Positions 43,605 to 52,600 of a DNA stretch of 64,000 nt are shown here, piece after piece. The stretch covers positions 62,001 to 126,000 of the forward strand of contig NZ_JABZEE010000024.1 of assembly GCF_013387495.1 (NCBI RefSeq), written 5' to 3'. Positions within the stretch are counted from its first letter, which is position 1. Every line of letters begins with the position of its first letter. The notes beneath the pieces are model-generated. The model was not told the origin of the DNA and ran no database searches. It saw only the letters and a program-made list of their open reading frames with translations. The stretch comes from Streptomyces sp. PKU-EA00015. Its GTDB lineage: Bacteria; Actinomycetota; Actinomycetes; Streptomycetales; Streptomycetaceae. A program made the position numbers and the translations under genes.

Positions 43605-44881
43605 GACACCTCCAGGGGAATCGCCGCCGAGAGCACCGTGCCCTCGCCCGGCGCGGACTCGACGGTCAGGGTGCCGCCGAGCTGGCGCACCCGTGCGCGT
43701 ATCGCGGGCAGGCCATGCCCTCGGACGACCAAGGGCGCGTCGGCCGCGGCGCCGGACACGTCACCCGGATCGAAGCCCCGGCCGTCGTCGGCGACGTCGA
43801 GGACGACCTGGTCGTCCAGGTACGTCAGCGTCACCGCGGCGGTGGCGGCGCCCGCGTGCTCGCGCACGTTCGCCAGCGCGCCCTGCGCGATGCGCACCAG
43901 CGCCGACTGGACCCGGTCCGGCAGCGCGACCGGTGCGCCGTCGACCCGGAAACCGGCGGACTCGCGGGCCGCGACCCTGCGCAGCGCCTCCTCCAGGCTG
44001 CCGCCCTCGGCGAGGTCGGCGGGCGCCAGGTCGTGCACGAAGCGGCGGGCCTCGGCGAGATTGTGCTCGGCGATCGACCCTGCCGTACGGACATGGCGGC
44101 GCGCGGCCCGAGGGTCGGCGTCCCACGTGCGGTCGGCTGCCTGCAGCAGCATCTGCTGGCTCGACAGGCCCTGGGCGAGCGTGTCGTGGATCTCCATGGC
44201 CAGGCGCTGGCGCTCGGCGAGGGTGCCCTCGCGGCGTTCGGTGGCGGCCAGTTCGCGGCGGGTCCTGATCAGGTCGTCGATGAGGGCGCGCTGCCGGGTC
44301 ACGAGCCGTTCGGCGTGGACGAAGACGGCGGTGGCGATCGCGGCGACGGCGGGCGGCGCGATGACCAGGTTGGGGTCGAACCCGCCGTGCGAGAGCTGGA
44401 CCTGCGCCGTGACGACGAAGACGGTGAGCAGGACCACGAGCACGAGCGCGGCCCGCATCGGCAGCGTGCGCAGACCCGTGTAGAACAGCGGCACCGCGCA
44501 CCAGGCGAAGCTCGGCGCGAGCACCACGAGCACCATCCACACGGTGACGACCGTGAACAGCCACGGCCGCACGAACCGGCGGGGTGTGGCGCGCGGCCCG
44601 AAGACGGGCCCGAGGACGTACAGCAGCGTCAGCGCGGCCGACAGGCCGATGATCCACGGGGAGCGGATCTCCCAGGGGTGGCGCAGCAGGTAGCGGGCGA
44701 GCGAGGCGCCGAGCAGCAGGAAGAACGCGGCGTGCATGACCCGCGCCAGCCACCGGGCGTCGGGGTCCTGCTCGTGCACGGCTCGCTCCTCGGGTCGGGC
44801 GCCGACCTGGTCGTGATGCAGGTCGTAGGCATCCATCGTGACCCGGGCGGACCAGGGCGGCATCAGCCGATCGGTCGACAT
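43601..44881 (-). CDS. senS: Histidine kinase, probable SenS
   Basis: The 426-residue HisKA_3-type kinase has five or so N-terminal membrane segments (about 45-185), the H-box AMEIHDTLAQGLSSQQMLL (~215) and an ATPase domain with DDGRGFDPGD and GHGLPAIRARVRQLGGTLTVESAPGEGT. SenS of S. reticuli receives extracellular HbpS. The ATG at 44881 gives the longest product; an internal ATG at codon 16 (MDAYDLHH) is an alternative. It overlaps senR by four bases. Confidence 0.83.
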   Translation of the reverse strand: MSTDRLMPPWSARVTMDAYDLHHDQVGARPEERAVHEQDPDARWLARVMHAAFFLLLGASLARYLLRHPWEIRSPWIIGLSAALTLLYVLGPVFGPRATPRRFVRPWLFTVVTVWMVLVVLAPSFAWCAVPLFYTGLRTLPMRAALVLVVLLTVFVVTAQVQLSHGGFDPNLVIAPPAVAAIATAVFVHAERLVTRQRALIDDLIRTRRELAATERREGTLAERQRLAMEIHDTLAQGLSSQQMLLQAADRTWDADPRAARRHVRTAGSIAEHNLAEARRFVHDLAPADLAEGGSLEEALRRVAARESAGFRVDGAPVALPDRVQSALVRIAQGALANVREHAGAATAAVTLTYLDDQVVLDVADDGRGFDPGDVSGAAADAPLVVRGHGLPAIRARVRQLGGTLTVESAPGEGTVLSAAIPLEVS

Positions 44882-45000
44882 GCCCGTCGTCCGTCACGGG
44901 TCACAGGGGCAGCCGGACCGTGGACCGTGCGGAGCCGGGGGCGGCCGGAGGATCGACGGCAGGGCGAAAACGCAGCCCGTACCTCCCAAGGAGCCATCCC

Positions 45001-45540
45001 GTGAAGAAGATCCTCATCGGTGCCGCCACCGCCGCCGTCGTCGCCGCCGGTACGTTCGGCGCGGTCTCCGCCAGCGCGTCGGCCCCGGCCGCCGAGACCC
45101 GGGCCGCGGTCACGGCCGACGCCTTCGACCGCAACCTGCAGCAGTCCACGTACCTGACCGTCGAGGCCGCGACGAAGGCGGCGCAGGCGACGCTGCAGGC
45201 CGCGGAGAAGGAGAACCAGCGCGTCACGGTTGCCGTCGTCGACCGCAACGGCAACACGATCGTCACCCTCCGCGGCGACGGAGCGGGCCCGCAGTCGTAC
45301 GAGTCCGCCGAGCGCAAGGCGTACACCGCGGTGTCGTGGAACGCGCCGACCTCCGAGCTGGTTCGGCGCCTGGAGCAGGCGCCGAACCTGAAGGACATCC
45401 CGGGCACGCTGTTCCTCGCGGGCGGTGCCCCCGTCACCGCCGGGGGCGCCCCGATCGCGGGCATCGGTGTGGCGGGTGCGCCGAGCGGGGCGCTGGACGA
45501 GAAGTTCGCGCAGGCGGGGGTGGCGGCGCTGGGGCGCTGA
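45001..45540 (+). CDS. hbpS: Secreted heme-binding protein HbpS
   Basis: A 179-residue GlcG/HbpS-family protein: Sec-type signal (VKKILIGAATAAVVAAGTFGAVSASA, cleavage near residue 25-30), then the GlcG fold with an E101-x-x-E104 pair (SYESAERKAYTA) that matches the iron-binding ExxE of S. reticuli HbpS. HbpS forms octamers, binds heme and Fe, and modulates SenS autophosphorylation depending on redox state. GTG 45001 has AAGGAG 8 bases upstream. It is divergent from senS with 119 bases shared. Confidence 0.88.
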   Translation: MKKILIGAATAAVVAAGTFGAVSASASAPAAETRAAVTADAFDRNLQQSTYLTVEAATKAAQATLQAAEKENQRVTVAVVDRNGNTIVTLRGDGAGPQSYESAERKAYTAVSWNAPTSELVRRLEQAPNLKDIPGTLFLAGGAPVTAGGAPIAGIGVAGAPSGALDEKFAQAGVAALGR

Positions 45541-45631
45541 CGCTGACGGCGGGGCGGGGGCATGGCCCCGGGGTCCGTGGCGGGCCCCGGCCCCGCGGCG
45601 TTACCGCGCCTGTCCGCGCGGCGCGCCTGCC

Positions 45632-45743
45632 GGGGCGCCGCCCCGGACCCCGCGCCTCAAGCGCCGGCGGGGCCGGAGGCTCCCGGCCCTCGGGGCGCCG
45701 CCCGGACCCCGCGCCTCAAGCGGCGGCGGGGCCGGAGGCTCCC
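45632..45743. repeat. Tandem intergenic repeat, two copies of a GC-rich unit
   Basis: Two nearly identical units (45632-45684 and 45692-45743, 60-base period) share CCGGACCCCGCGCCTCAAGCG. The same core, with CCTCAATCGCCGG, recurs in the palindromic element at 58432-58614. This looks like an interspersed Streptomyces intergenic repeat family. Confidence 0.65.
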
Positions 45744-45748
45744 CCGCC

Positions 45749-45761
45749 TAGGATCAGGGCG
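45749..45761 (+). promoter_or_regulatory. Candidate -10 (TAGGAT), leaderless M1 peptidase gene
   Basis: TAGGAT at 45749-45754, 7 bases before GTG 45761, immediately after the tandem repeat. Confidence 0.4.
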
Positions 45762-47146
45762 TGGAACCGCGTGCTGCTGTCCGGATCGTCGTCGCCCTCG
45801 GCGTGCTCGTCCTCGCGGGCTGTACGGCCGGGTCCGTGGGGGTGCGGGGGGAGCCGGGAGCCGCCGGGGTGCGGGATCCGTACTTTCCGCGGCTCGGCAA
45901 CGGCGGTTACGACGTCCAGCACTACGACCTCGCCCTCGACTACGACCCCGCCACCGGCCGCCTCGACGGCACCGCCGAGATCACCGCGCGGGCCACGCAG
46001 GACCTCAGCGCCTTCCATCTCGACCTGCACGGCCTGACCGTCGAGAGCGCCACCGTCGACGGGCGGCGCGCGGCGGCCAACCGGGCCGGCGACGAGCTGA
46101 CCGTAAGGCCGCGCCAGGACATCGAGGACGGCTCCCGTTTTCGTACGGTCATCCGCTACTCCGGCTTCCCGCGGCCCGTCACGGACTCCGACGACGCCCA
46201 CGAGGGCTGGCTCAGGTCACCGTCCGGGGCGCTCGCGGTCGGCGAGCCGTCCGGCTCCATGGCGTGGTTCCCCGGCAGTCACCACCCGTCCGACAAGGCC
46301 ACCTACGACATCGCCGTCACCGTGCCCAAGGGCGTCCAGGCCGTCTCCAACGGAGAACGGGCCGGCGAGCGCACCGTCGGCGGCCGCACCACCCACAGCT
46401 GGCACTCGGCCGAGCCGATGGCCAGTTACCTCGCGATCCTCGCCGTCGGCGACCTGCGGGTGACGACCTCGCGCACGCCCTCCGGGCTGCCGGTCGTCAC
46501 GGCAGTCGACCCGAAGGCCGCGAAGGCGAGCGCGGACCTGCTCGGCGAACTCCCCGACTACGTCGACTGGTGCGCCCGGCACTTCGGCCCGTACCCCTTC
46601 GCGTCGGCCGGTGCGATCGTCGTGCCGAGCGAGCGGATCGGCTACGCGCTGGAGACGCAGACCAGGCCCGTCTTCCCGCTGGACCAGTTCGACGGGACGA
46701 CCCTGGTGCACGAGCTGGCGCACCAGTGGTTCGGCAACTCCGTCTCGCCCGAGTCCTGGCGGGACATCTGGCTCAACGAGAGCTTCGCCACGTACGCGGA
46801 GTGGATGTGGCGGGAGGACTTCGAGGACGTCCCGGTCGAGGACAGCTTCGAGGCGGCGTACGAGGACGACGAGAACTGGGCCTTCCCGCCCGCCGAACCA
46901 CCCGGCCCCGACGACCTGTTCGCGTCGCCGGTGTACGGCCGGGGCGCGATGGTCCTGCACCAGGTGCGCGAGGCGGTCGGCGACGACGCCTTCTTCCGGA
47001 TCGTGCGCGGCTGGGCGGCGGAGCACCGGCACGGCAACGCTTCCACCGACGACTTCACCGCGTACGCCGAGGAGCGGTCGGGCAAGGACCTCAGCGAGGT
47101 GTGGGACGTGTGGCTGTACGGGGACGGGCGGCCGGAGACCCCGTGA
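45761..47146 (+). CDS. Lipoprotein M1-family metallopeptidase (aminopeptidase)
   Basis: A 461-residue M1 enzyme: lipobox LAGC (Cys about 21), N-terminal beta-saddle domain, and catalytic domain with H317-E-x-x-H321-x18-E340 (HELAHQWFG... LNESFATY), a complete zinc site. It lacks the long C-terminal helical domain of aminopeptidase N, so it is a short M1 form. Anchored outside the membrane, it should trim peptides for nutrition. GTG 45761 follows a -10 box. Confidence 0.88.
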   Translation: MEPRAAVRIVVALGVLVLAGCTAGSVGVRGEPGAAGVRDPYFPRLGNGGYDVQHYDLALDYDPATGRLDGTAEITARATQDLSAFHLDLHGLTVESATVDGRRAAANRAGDELTVRPRQDIEDGSRFRTVIRYSGFPRPVTDSDDAHEGWLRSPSGALAVGEPSGSMAWFPGSHHPSDKATYDIAVTVPKGVQAVSNGERAGERTVGGRTTHSWHSAEPMASYLAILAVGDLRVTTSRTPSGLPVVTAVDPKAAKASADLLGELPDYVDWCARHFGPYPFASAGAIVVPSERIGYALETQTRPVFPLDQFDGTTLVHELAHQWFGNSVSPESWRDIWLNESFATYAEWMWREDFEDVPVEDSFEAAYEDDENWAFPPAEPPGPDDLFASPVYGRGAMVLHQVREAVGDDAFFRIVRGWAAEHRHGNASTDDFTAYAEERSGKDLSEVWDVWLYGDGRPETP

Positions 47147-47152
47147 ACGGGA

Positions 47153-47181
47153 AGGGCCCCGGCCGGAGCGGTCGGGGCCCT
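47153..47181 (+). terminator. Terminator between M1 peptidase and terD genes
   Basis: 12-base stem with one wobble pair (47153-47164 / 47170-47181) and a 5-base loop. The genes converge, so it may serve both. Confidence 0.75.
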
Positions 47182-47200
47182 CGCCGGTCGGACGGCCGGG

Positions 47201-47776
47201 TCAGATGTTGACGCCGAAGTCGCGGGCGATGCCCTCGAGGCCCGAGGCGTAACCCTGGCCGACCGCGCGGAACTTCCACTCCGCGCCGTTGCGGTACAGC
47301 TCGCCGAAGACCATGGCGGTCTCGACGGCGGCGTCCTCGCTCAGGTCGTAGCGGGCGATCTCGGCGCCGCCGGCCTGGTTGACGATGCGGATGTAGGCGT
47401 TGCGCACCTGGCCGAAGTTCTGCGAGCGGGAGACCGCGTCGTAGATGGAGACCGGGAAGACGATCTTGTCGACGTCGGCCGGCAGAGCCGCCAGGTTGAC
47501 GTTGATCTGCTCGTCGTCGCCGCCGCCCTCGCCGGTGCGGTTGTCACCGGTGTGGACGATGGTCTGGTCCGGCGTCGACTTGTTGTTGAAGAAGACGAAG
47601 TGCGCGTCGGAGGCGACCTTCCCCGCCGGGTTGACCCCGATGGCGGAGGCGTCGAGGTCGAAGTCCGTGCCGGTGGTGGTGCGGACGTCCCAGCCGAGGC
47701 CGACCGTGACGGCGGTCAGGCCCGGTGCCTCCTTGGTGAGCGAGACGTTGCCGCCCTTGGACAGGCTTACTGCCAT
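47201..47776 (-). CDS. terD: TerD-family protein (tellurium resistance/stress)
   Basis: The 191-residue protein begins [30 protein letters not shown] and has the calcium-binding DFDLDAS and [12 protein letters not shown] loops of TerD. TerD proteins bind Ca2+ and act in tellurite, phage and stress resistance, and in Streptomyces in cell development. Here it stands alone without terB/terC/terZ. ATG 47776 has AAGGGGAC-type sequence upstream. Confidence 0.9.
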   Translation of the reverse strand: MAVSLSKGGNVSLTKEAPGLTAVTVGLGWDVRTTTGTDFDLDASAIGVNPAGKVASDAHFVFFNNKSTPDQTIVHTGDNRTGEGGGDDEQINVNLAALPADVDKIVFPVSIYDAVSRSQNFGQVRNAYIRIVNQAGGAEIARYDLSEDAAVETAMVFGELYRNGAEWKFRAVGQGYASGLEGIARDFGVNI

Positions 47777-47964
47777 TGGGAAGTCCCCTTTGTTCGAGTG
47801 TGCGGGCTTCGGGTCCTTGCGAAGCTACCGTCATCCGTCATAACGCGGGCAGGGGACCGGCAGGTTCCGTCCGCCGACGGAAATGCCGGGGAACGGCGGG
47901 GAACGGCAGGGGACGCGGGGAAAAGCGGATGACGGGCTCCGCGCGGCGCGGGACCATGGGTGTC

Positions 47965-48393
47965 ATGTCCGGGCCCTACATCATCCGTGGTTCGGTCTCC
48001 CTGCCGGAGGCCGAGCTCCTGTGGCGTTTCTCGCGCTCCTCGGGGCCGGGCGGCCAGCACGTCAACACCAGTGACTCCCAGGTCGAGTTGCGCTTCGACC
48101 TGGCGAGGACGGAGGCGCTGCCGCCGGTGTGGAAGGCACGGGCGCTGGAGCGGCTCGCGGGTCGGCTGGTGGGCGGGGTGATCGCCGTACGCGCTTCGGA
48201 GCACCGCTCTCAGTGGCGCAACCGAGAGGCGGCGGCCGTGCGCCTTGCGGCGCTCCTGGCGGAGGCGACGGCGCCGCCGCCGAGGCCGCGGCGGGCGACG
48301 AAGATCCCCCGCGGCATCAACGAGCGGAGGCTGCGGGAGAAGAAGCAGCGGGCGGAGACGAAGCGGGGGCGCTCGGGCCGCGACTGGTCGTGA
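47965..48393 (+). CDS. arfB: Ribosome-rescue hydrolase ArfB-like (GGQ protein)
   Basis: The 142-residue protein resembles ArfB (YaeJ): the catalytic GGQ at residues 29-31 (SGPGGQHVN), no codon-recognition domain, and a basic C-terminal tail (ATKIPRGINERRLREKKQRAETKRG) that would enter the empty mRNA channel of a stalled ribosome. It frees peptide from ribosomes stuck without a stop codon. ATG 47965 is chosen over 47956, which lacks a site. Confidence 0.88.
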   Translation: MSGPYIIRGSVSLPEAELLWRFSRSSGPGGQHVNTSDSQVELRFDLARTEALPPVWKARALERLAGRLVGGVIAVRASEHRSQWRNREAAAVRLAALLAEATAPPPRPRRATKIPRGINERRLREKKQRAETKRGRSGRDWS

Positions 48394-48411
48394 CCCCGGG
48401 GGCGACCGGTA

Positions 48412-48966
48412 TCAGGCCAAGTGGCGGTAGCGGCCCTTGAAATACGTGAGCGGGCCGGTGTGGGAGCCCGCCAGACCCACCCTCAGGACGCGGCCGATCA
48501 CCAGCGTGTGGTCGCCCGCCTCCACCCGTTGTTCCGTGCGGCATTCCAGCGTCGCGAGCGCTCCCGTGATCAGCGGCGCCCCGCACACCTCGCCCCGCTC
48601 GTAGGCCAGGCCCTCGAACAGCAGCCGGTCGCTGACGCGGCCCTTCATCGCGAAGCGGCCCGCGACCTGGCGCTGGCTCTCGGCGAGCAGCGAGACGCCC
48701 CACAGGGGCTGTTCCGCCAGCAGGTCGTCCATGCGGGAGCCGTTGCGCAGGCTCACCATCACCAGGGGCGGGTCCAGGGAGACCGACAGGAACGCCGTCG
48801 CGGTCATGCCCACGTCCTCGCCGCGCGGGCCGTCGTCGGCGTCGTGCGCGGTGACCAGCACCACACCGGCGGCCAGGCGGGACATGGCGGCGCGGAACTC
48901 CTCGTTGCTCACCCCCTCAGCATGGGGGATGGCGGCGGCATCGGTGGAAGGGGTCGTCTGGAGCAC
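48412..48966 (-). CDS. Flavin reductase-like FMN-binding protein
   Basis: The 184-residue protein has the split-barrel flavin reductase signature (AAGVVLVTAHD..., GMTATAFLSVSLDPPLVMVSLRNGSRMDDLL) with the conserved GMTA(T) loop. It supplies reduced FMN/FAD to two-component monooxygenases or reduces iron. No partner monooxygenase is adjacent. GTG 48966 is the start. It converges on arfB with 18 bases between. Confidence 0.85.
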   Translation of the reverse strand: MLQTTPSTDAAAIPHAEGVSNEEFRAAMSRLAAGVVLVTAHDADDGPRGEDVGMTATAFLSVSLDPPLVMVSLRNGSRMDDLLAEQPLWGVSLLAESQRQVAGRFAMKGRVSDRLLFEGLAYERGEVCGAPLITGALATLECRTEQRVEAGDHTLVIGRVLRVGLAGSHTGPLTYFKGRYRHLA

Positions 48967-49131
48967 ACCCGGAACGCTAGTCTCGGCCCTCCCGTACCCG
49001 CATCGGGCCAGGGAACCAGCCGGGGCCTAGGACCATGGGTCCAGCCGACGGGGGCCGCCCCACAGATGGTTGTGTGTTCAAGAAAGCGAGGGTGTGCCCA
49101 TGGCGGACCCATTCGACCCTTCATCCTCTGA

Positions 49132-49147
49132 TGTGACTTGAGTCACA
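49132..49147 (+). promoter_or_regulatory. Crp-type palindrome upstream of cdgB
   Basis: TGTGACTTGAGTCACA is a perfect palindrome and fits the Streptomyces Crp pattern GTG(N)6GNCAC at every fixed position. It also contains TGAC/GTCA, near but not equal to the BldD box (TNAC-N5-GTNA). It lies 130 bases upstream of the cdgB start. Further on, GCCGGTA and TACCGGC form an inverted repeat (about 49152-49180). Direct binding is inferred. Confidence 0.5.
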
Positions 49148-49276
49148 GAGGCCGGTATTTGTTGACCCTCTGTACCGGCGGGGCAGCTCGCTGTGATTCA
49201 GTGGCTCGTATACCGCAACAAGTACGCCAATCAGAACCCTGGAGTTTTGCTGTCGAAGTCTCGGGGAGAGCAAGCG

Positions 49277-50914
49277 ATGGAGACCGAGTCGGAGCCCTAC
49301 GTCCGTCTTGCGACCCTGCGGCAGCTGCACCAGGTGGTCGCTGACCTCAACACGGCCCGCAGCCTGGCCGACACCCTGCAGACCGTCGCCGACGGCGTCG
49401 TGGCCGGACTCGGATACGAGCTGGCGTGCGTCAACCTCGTCCGCCCCGACGGTGATCTCGTCGTCGCCGCCTTCGCCGGCAGCGCCGCGGCCGAGGCCCT
49501 GATCACCGGGCGCGTCGGCTCCCGCGAGTCCTGGGAGCGGCGGCTGTCGATGGGCGAGGCGTGGGGCGAGCTCCGCTTCATCCCGCACACCGAGGGCTGG
49601 GTCCTGATCGAGGACGACGTCCCGCAGTGGCACACCGAGGGCCCCGAGCCCCGCTTCGAGGACGAGTGGCACCCCCAGGACCGGCTCTACGCGCCCATGT
49701 ACGCGTCGGGCGGCGGGCGGGAGCTCCTCGGCGTGATCTCCGTGGACCGGCCCCGCAACGGGCGCAGGCCCGGCCCCTGGGGCCAGGAGGCCCTCCAGAT
49801 GTACGCGTCGCAGGCCGCGATCGCGATCAGCAACGCCCGGCTGCGCGCCAACATGCAGCGCGCCCTGGTCCGCCTGGAGCGCGAGCAGCAGGCGCTGCGG
49901 GCCAGCGAGGAATCCTTCCGGCAGGCGTTCGAGTACGCGCCGAGCGGGATGGCCATCGCCGAGATGGGCGGCGACCAGCACGGGCGGCTGCTGCGGACCA
50001 ACGACGCCCTGTGCCGGCTGCTGGGCCGGCCCGCCTCCGCGATGCGGCGCTACTCGTTCGCGGACCTCGTCCACCCCGAGGACGTCGGCACGCTGCTGCG
50101 GACCTCCGCCGAGGGCGGCCGCGCCGAGATCAGGCTGGGACGCAGGGACGGCACGTATGTATGGGTGTCGCTGCGCAATTCGGTGGTCGCCGACACCGCC
50201 GACGGGCCGCGCTTCCTGCTCACCCACGTCGAGGACATCGAGGACCGCAAGCGCCACGAGCTCCAGCTCGCGCACCGGGCCTCGCACGACGCGCTCACCG
50301 GACTGCCGAACAGCGCCGAGCTGCGGGCGCGCCTGAGCGCGCGGCTGTGCGAGCGGCCGCACGCGCCGTACGCAAGCGACATCCAGTCGCTGGACGCGGC
50401 GTACGAGGGCGACGGCGGCTTCGGCGCGGACGGCTTCGACTTCGGCGCGGTCGGCGGCCGGCCGTACGACCACCATGTGCACACCGTCGCCCCGGACGAC
50501 GAGATCGACGACGGCGCGAAGGGCCTCGCGGTGCTCTTCTGCGACCTGGACGGCTTCAAGTCGATCAACGACCGGTTCGGACACCAGACCGGTGACGCGG
50601 TGCTGGTCGAGGTCGCGCGCCGGCTCACCACCGGCGTACGGGACGGGGACACGGTCGCGCGGCTCGGCGGTGACGAGTTCGTCGTGCTCGCCGACGGCCT
50701 CGGCGCGGCGGACGCCGCGGATCTGGCCGTACGGCTGCGGAACGCGATCATCCTGCCGATCAGGGTCGGCGGCCGCGGGGTGCGCGTCGGGGCGAGCTTC
50801 GGAATCGGCTGGGCGAGTTGCGGGATGTCCGTGGAGGAGGTCCTGCAGTCCGCCGATCAGCGGATGTACGTCGAGAAGCGGTCCCGCGCCAAGGTGCACC
50901 GTCGGGCCGGATGA
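49277..50914 (+). CDS. cdgB: Diguanylate cyclase CdgB (GAF-PAS-GGDEF)
   Basis: The 545-residue protein has an N-terminal GAF domain (about 20-190), a PAS domain (about 205-330) and a GGDEF domain with intact GGDEF at 464-468 and the inhibitory RxxD (RDGD) five residues before it. A disordered acidic insert (about 370-410) lies inside the GGDEF N-part. It makes c-di-GMP from two GTP. CdgB of S. coelicolor (a BldD target) has this architecture. c-di-GMP loads BldD and RsiG to hold development back. ATG 49277 has a GGGGAGAG site. Confidence 0.9.
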   Translation: METESEPYVRLATLRQLHQVVADLNTARSLADTLQTVADGVVAGLGYELACVNLVRPDGDLVVAAFAGSAAAEALITGRVGSRESWERRLSMGEAWGELRFIPHTEGWVLIEDDVPQWHTEGPEPRFEDEWHPQDRLYAPMYASGGGRELLGVISVDRPRNGRRPGPWGQEALQMYASQAAIAISNARLRANMQRALVRLEREQQALRASEESFRQAFEYAPSGMAIAEMGGDQHGRLLRTNDALCRLLGRPASAMRRYSFADLVHPEDVGTLLRTSAEGGRAEIRLGRRDGTYVWVSLRNSVVADTADGPRFLLTHVEDIEDRKRHELQLAHRASHDALTGLPNSAELRARLSARLCERPHAPYASDIQSLDAAYEGDGGFGADGFDFGAVGGRPYDHHVHTVAPDDEIDDGAKGLAVLFCDLDGFKSINDRFGHQTGDAVLVEVARRLTTGVRDGDTVARLGGDEFVVLADGLGAADAADLAVRLRNAIILPIRVGGRGVRVGASFGIGWASCGMSVEEVLQSADQRMYVEKRSRAKVHRRAG

Positions 50915-51000
50915 GGCGCAGGCCACCCCTTGGGACCACTGCGACCGGGTAGGCTCGCCGGGTCGGCGACGTGCTGACGAGATGGTGAGGAGTGACCGGT

Positions 51001-51972
51001 ATGACGGCCGCGAACAACGGCGCGAGCACGCCCGAGGACGACGACCCGTTCGGCTACCTGTACGAGGACGGGCAGGCCGCGGGCGCCACCCCGCCGGGGC
51101 AGGGTCGCGGCTACGGCTACCCCGGTCCCGCCCCGCAGCCCGGCGTCCCGCGGACCTCGTACAACCAGGTGCGCACGGTCGGCGAACGCCGTCAGTACGC
51201 CCAGCCGCCCGCCCCGGGGTTCCCGCAGCAGAGCTACAGCCCGCAGCAGGGTTACGGCCAGCAGCCGACCGCCGCGTACGCCGCACCGGAGACGTACCCC
51301 GGCGGTGCGCAGACCCGGCAGACCCCGGCGGTGCCCCCGCAGGGCCGCGGCCGCGGTCCCAACACCCGGGGCCTGCTCATCGGCGCCATCGCGGTCGTCG
51401 CGGTCGTCGTGATCGGCATCGGCGCGGCGCTGCTGACGAGCGGCGACGAGAAGAACGACGCGGGCGGCGACCCCGGCGCGAGCACGGGCCCGACGGCGGC
51501 GGAATCGGTCAAGCCGAGCGACGGTCCTTCGGACAAGCCCGAGGAGCCGGCCGAGCTGCCGAAGCAGGACGCGGCGTCGTTGAAGCTGGGTGCCCCGGCG
51601 ACCGCGGCGAACACCGTGCCGGGCGCCAAGGGCACCGGCGGCGGCTATGTGATGTTCAACGGCCCGGGCGGCTCGGCGAGCTGGTCCGTCGAGGTGCCCG
51701 AGGCGGGCGCTTACACCATGTACCTGACCTACAGCGTGCCGGGTAAGGACGCCAAGACCTCGCTCACGATCAATGGCCAGACGCCCCGCGAGATCAACAT
51801 GGCGAACTTCTCCAAGGCCGCCGAGGGTGACTGGGCGAAGGGTTGGACCAACACCTACGTCTTCGTGAACCTCGACAAGGGCAAGAACGACCTCAAGATC
51901 TCCTGCGAGCTGGGCAACCAGTGTGAGGCGTACCTCGACCAGGTGTGGCTGGAGGCGGGCCAGAAGGGCTGA
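51001..51972 (+). CDS. Membrane protein with C-terminal carbohydrate-binding-like domain
   Basis: The 323-residue protein has a disordered Gln/Pro/Tyr-rich N-terminus (to about 115), one membrane segment (LLIGAIAVVAVVVIGIGAALL, ~125-147), a Ser/Asp/Pro-rich linker, and a C-terminal beta-sandwich (about 195-323) resembling CBM6/CBM35-type carbohydrate modules (SASWSVEVPEAGAYTMYLTYSVPG, GNQCEAYLDQVWLEAG). Thus the domain is extracellular. ATG 51001 is preceded by GAGGAG 8 bases upstream; the GTG 9 bases earlier lies in that site. Sugar specificity is unknown. Confidence 0.7.
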   Translation: MTAANNGASTPEDDDPFGYLYEDGQAAGATPPGQGRGYGYPGPAPQPGVPRTSYNQVRTVGERRQYAQPPAPGFPQQSYSPQQGYGQQPTAAYAAPETYPGGAQTRQTPAVPPQGRGRGPNTRGLLIGAIAVVAVVVIGIGAALLTSGDEKNDAGGDPGASTGPTAAESVKPSDGPSDKPEEPAELPKQDAASLKLGAPATAANTVPGAKGTGGGYVMFNGPGGSASWSVEVPEAGAYTMYLTYSVPGKDAKTSLTINGQTPREINMANFSKAAEGDWAKGWTNTYVFVNLDKGKNDLKISCELGNQCEAYLDQVWLEAGQKG

Positions 51973-52042
51973 GGCTTGCCGCAAGCCCCTGGTGTCAGCG
52001 AGGATGCCGTGCCCCCGGATGCATCGGCTGCCGCAGAAGAAG

Positions 52043-52075
52043 TCTGGCCTCACCCCGAGTCGGGGTGAGGCCAGA
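52043..52075 (+). terminator. Terminator between the CBM-like gene and the small secreted gene
   Basis: Perfect 14-base stem (52043-52056 / 52062-52075) with a 5-base loop; convergent genes. Confidence 0.85.
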
Positions 52076-52094
52076 GCACGCGAGACCTGAGGAC

Positions 52095-52508
52095 CTACCA
52101 GTCGAAGCACTGGTTGAGCATGGTGTTGCCCTCGAACCGCGCTACTTCGACACCTATGTCAAAGAGCCCGGAGGAGTCTTCGGCGTAGGTCTCCCATGTC
52201 TGCGACGTTCCGGATCCGCCGGTGTGGCTGCGCCACCCCCATCTCTTGATGGTGCCGTGTACGTTTTTTGAGATGAGGCGAATGCGTACGTGGTGTCCGT
52301 CTGCCTGCGTGTCATACAGCCTGAAGGACAACTTGACCCTGGCGTCGGGGCCGTAGTAGTTGCTGAAGTCGTAGCCGCCAGATGCGCCGGTCGTGCTGCA
52401 TCCGTGGTAGCCGCTGGTGCCGTCAGCCTGCGCGGGACCGGCTGTGCCAATGGTGAGCGCAACCGCCGCAGTCAATGCGGCAGTTGCGATCGGCATGCGA
52501 GAACGCAC
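52095..52508 (-). CDS. Small secreted protein, possibly disulfide-bonded
   Basis: No family is recognised. The 137-residue product has a clear signal peptide (VRSRMPIATAALTAAVALTIGTAGPAQA, cleavage near residue 28), then a mature part rich in Tyr, Trp and Gly with two cysteines (YHGCSTTG and LNQCFDW at the very end). GTG 52508 or ATG 52496 is the start. Its codon use is less extreme in GC than its neighbours, which suggests a more recent arrival. Confidence 0.65.
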   Translation of the reverse strand: MRSRMPIATAALTAAVALTIGTAGPAQADGTSGYHGCSTTGASGGYDFSNYYGPDARVKLSFRLYDTQADGHHVRIRLISKNVHGTIKRWGWRSHTGGSGTSQTWETYAEDSSGLFDIGVEVARFEGNTMLNQCFDW

Positions 52509-52600
52509 AATCCCCCCTAGGTAATGAATCGAACTAACTGTCGTATGTTATGCGACCTTTGGGGGCGGCTAGCGAGCTTGTTGAGAAGGTGTCGGTCGGC

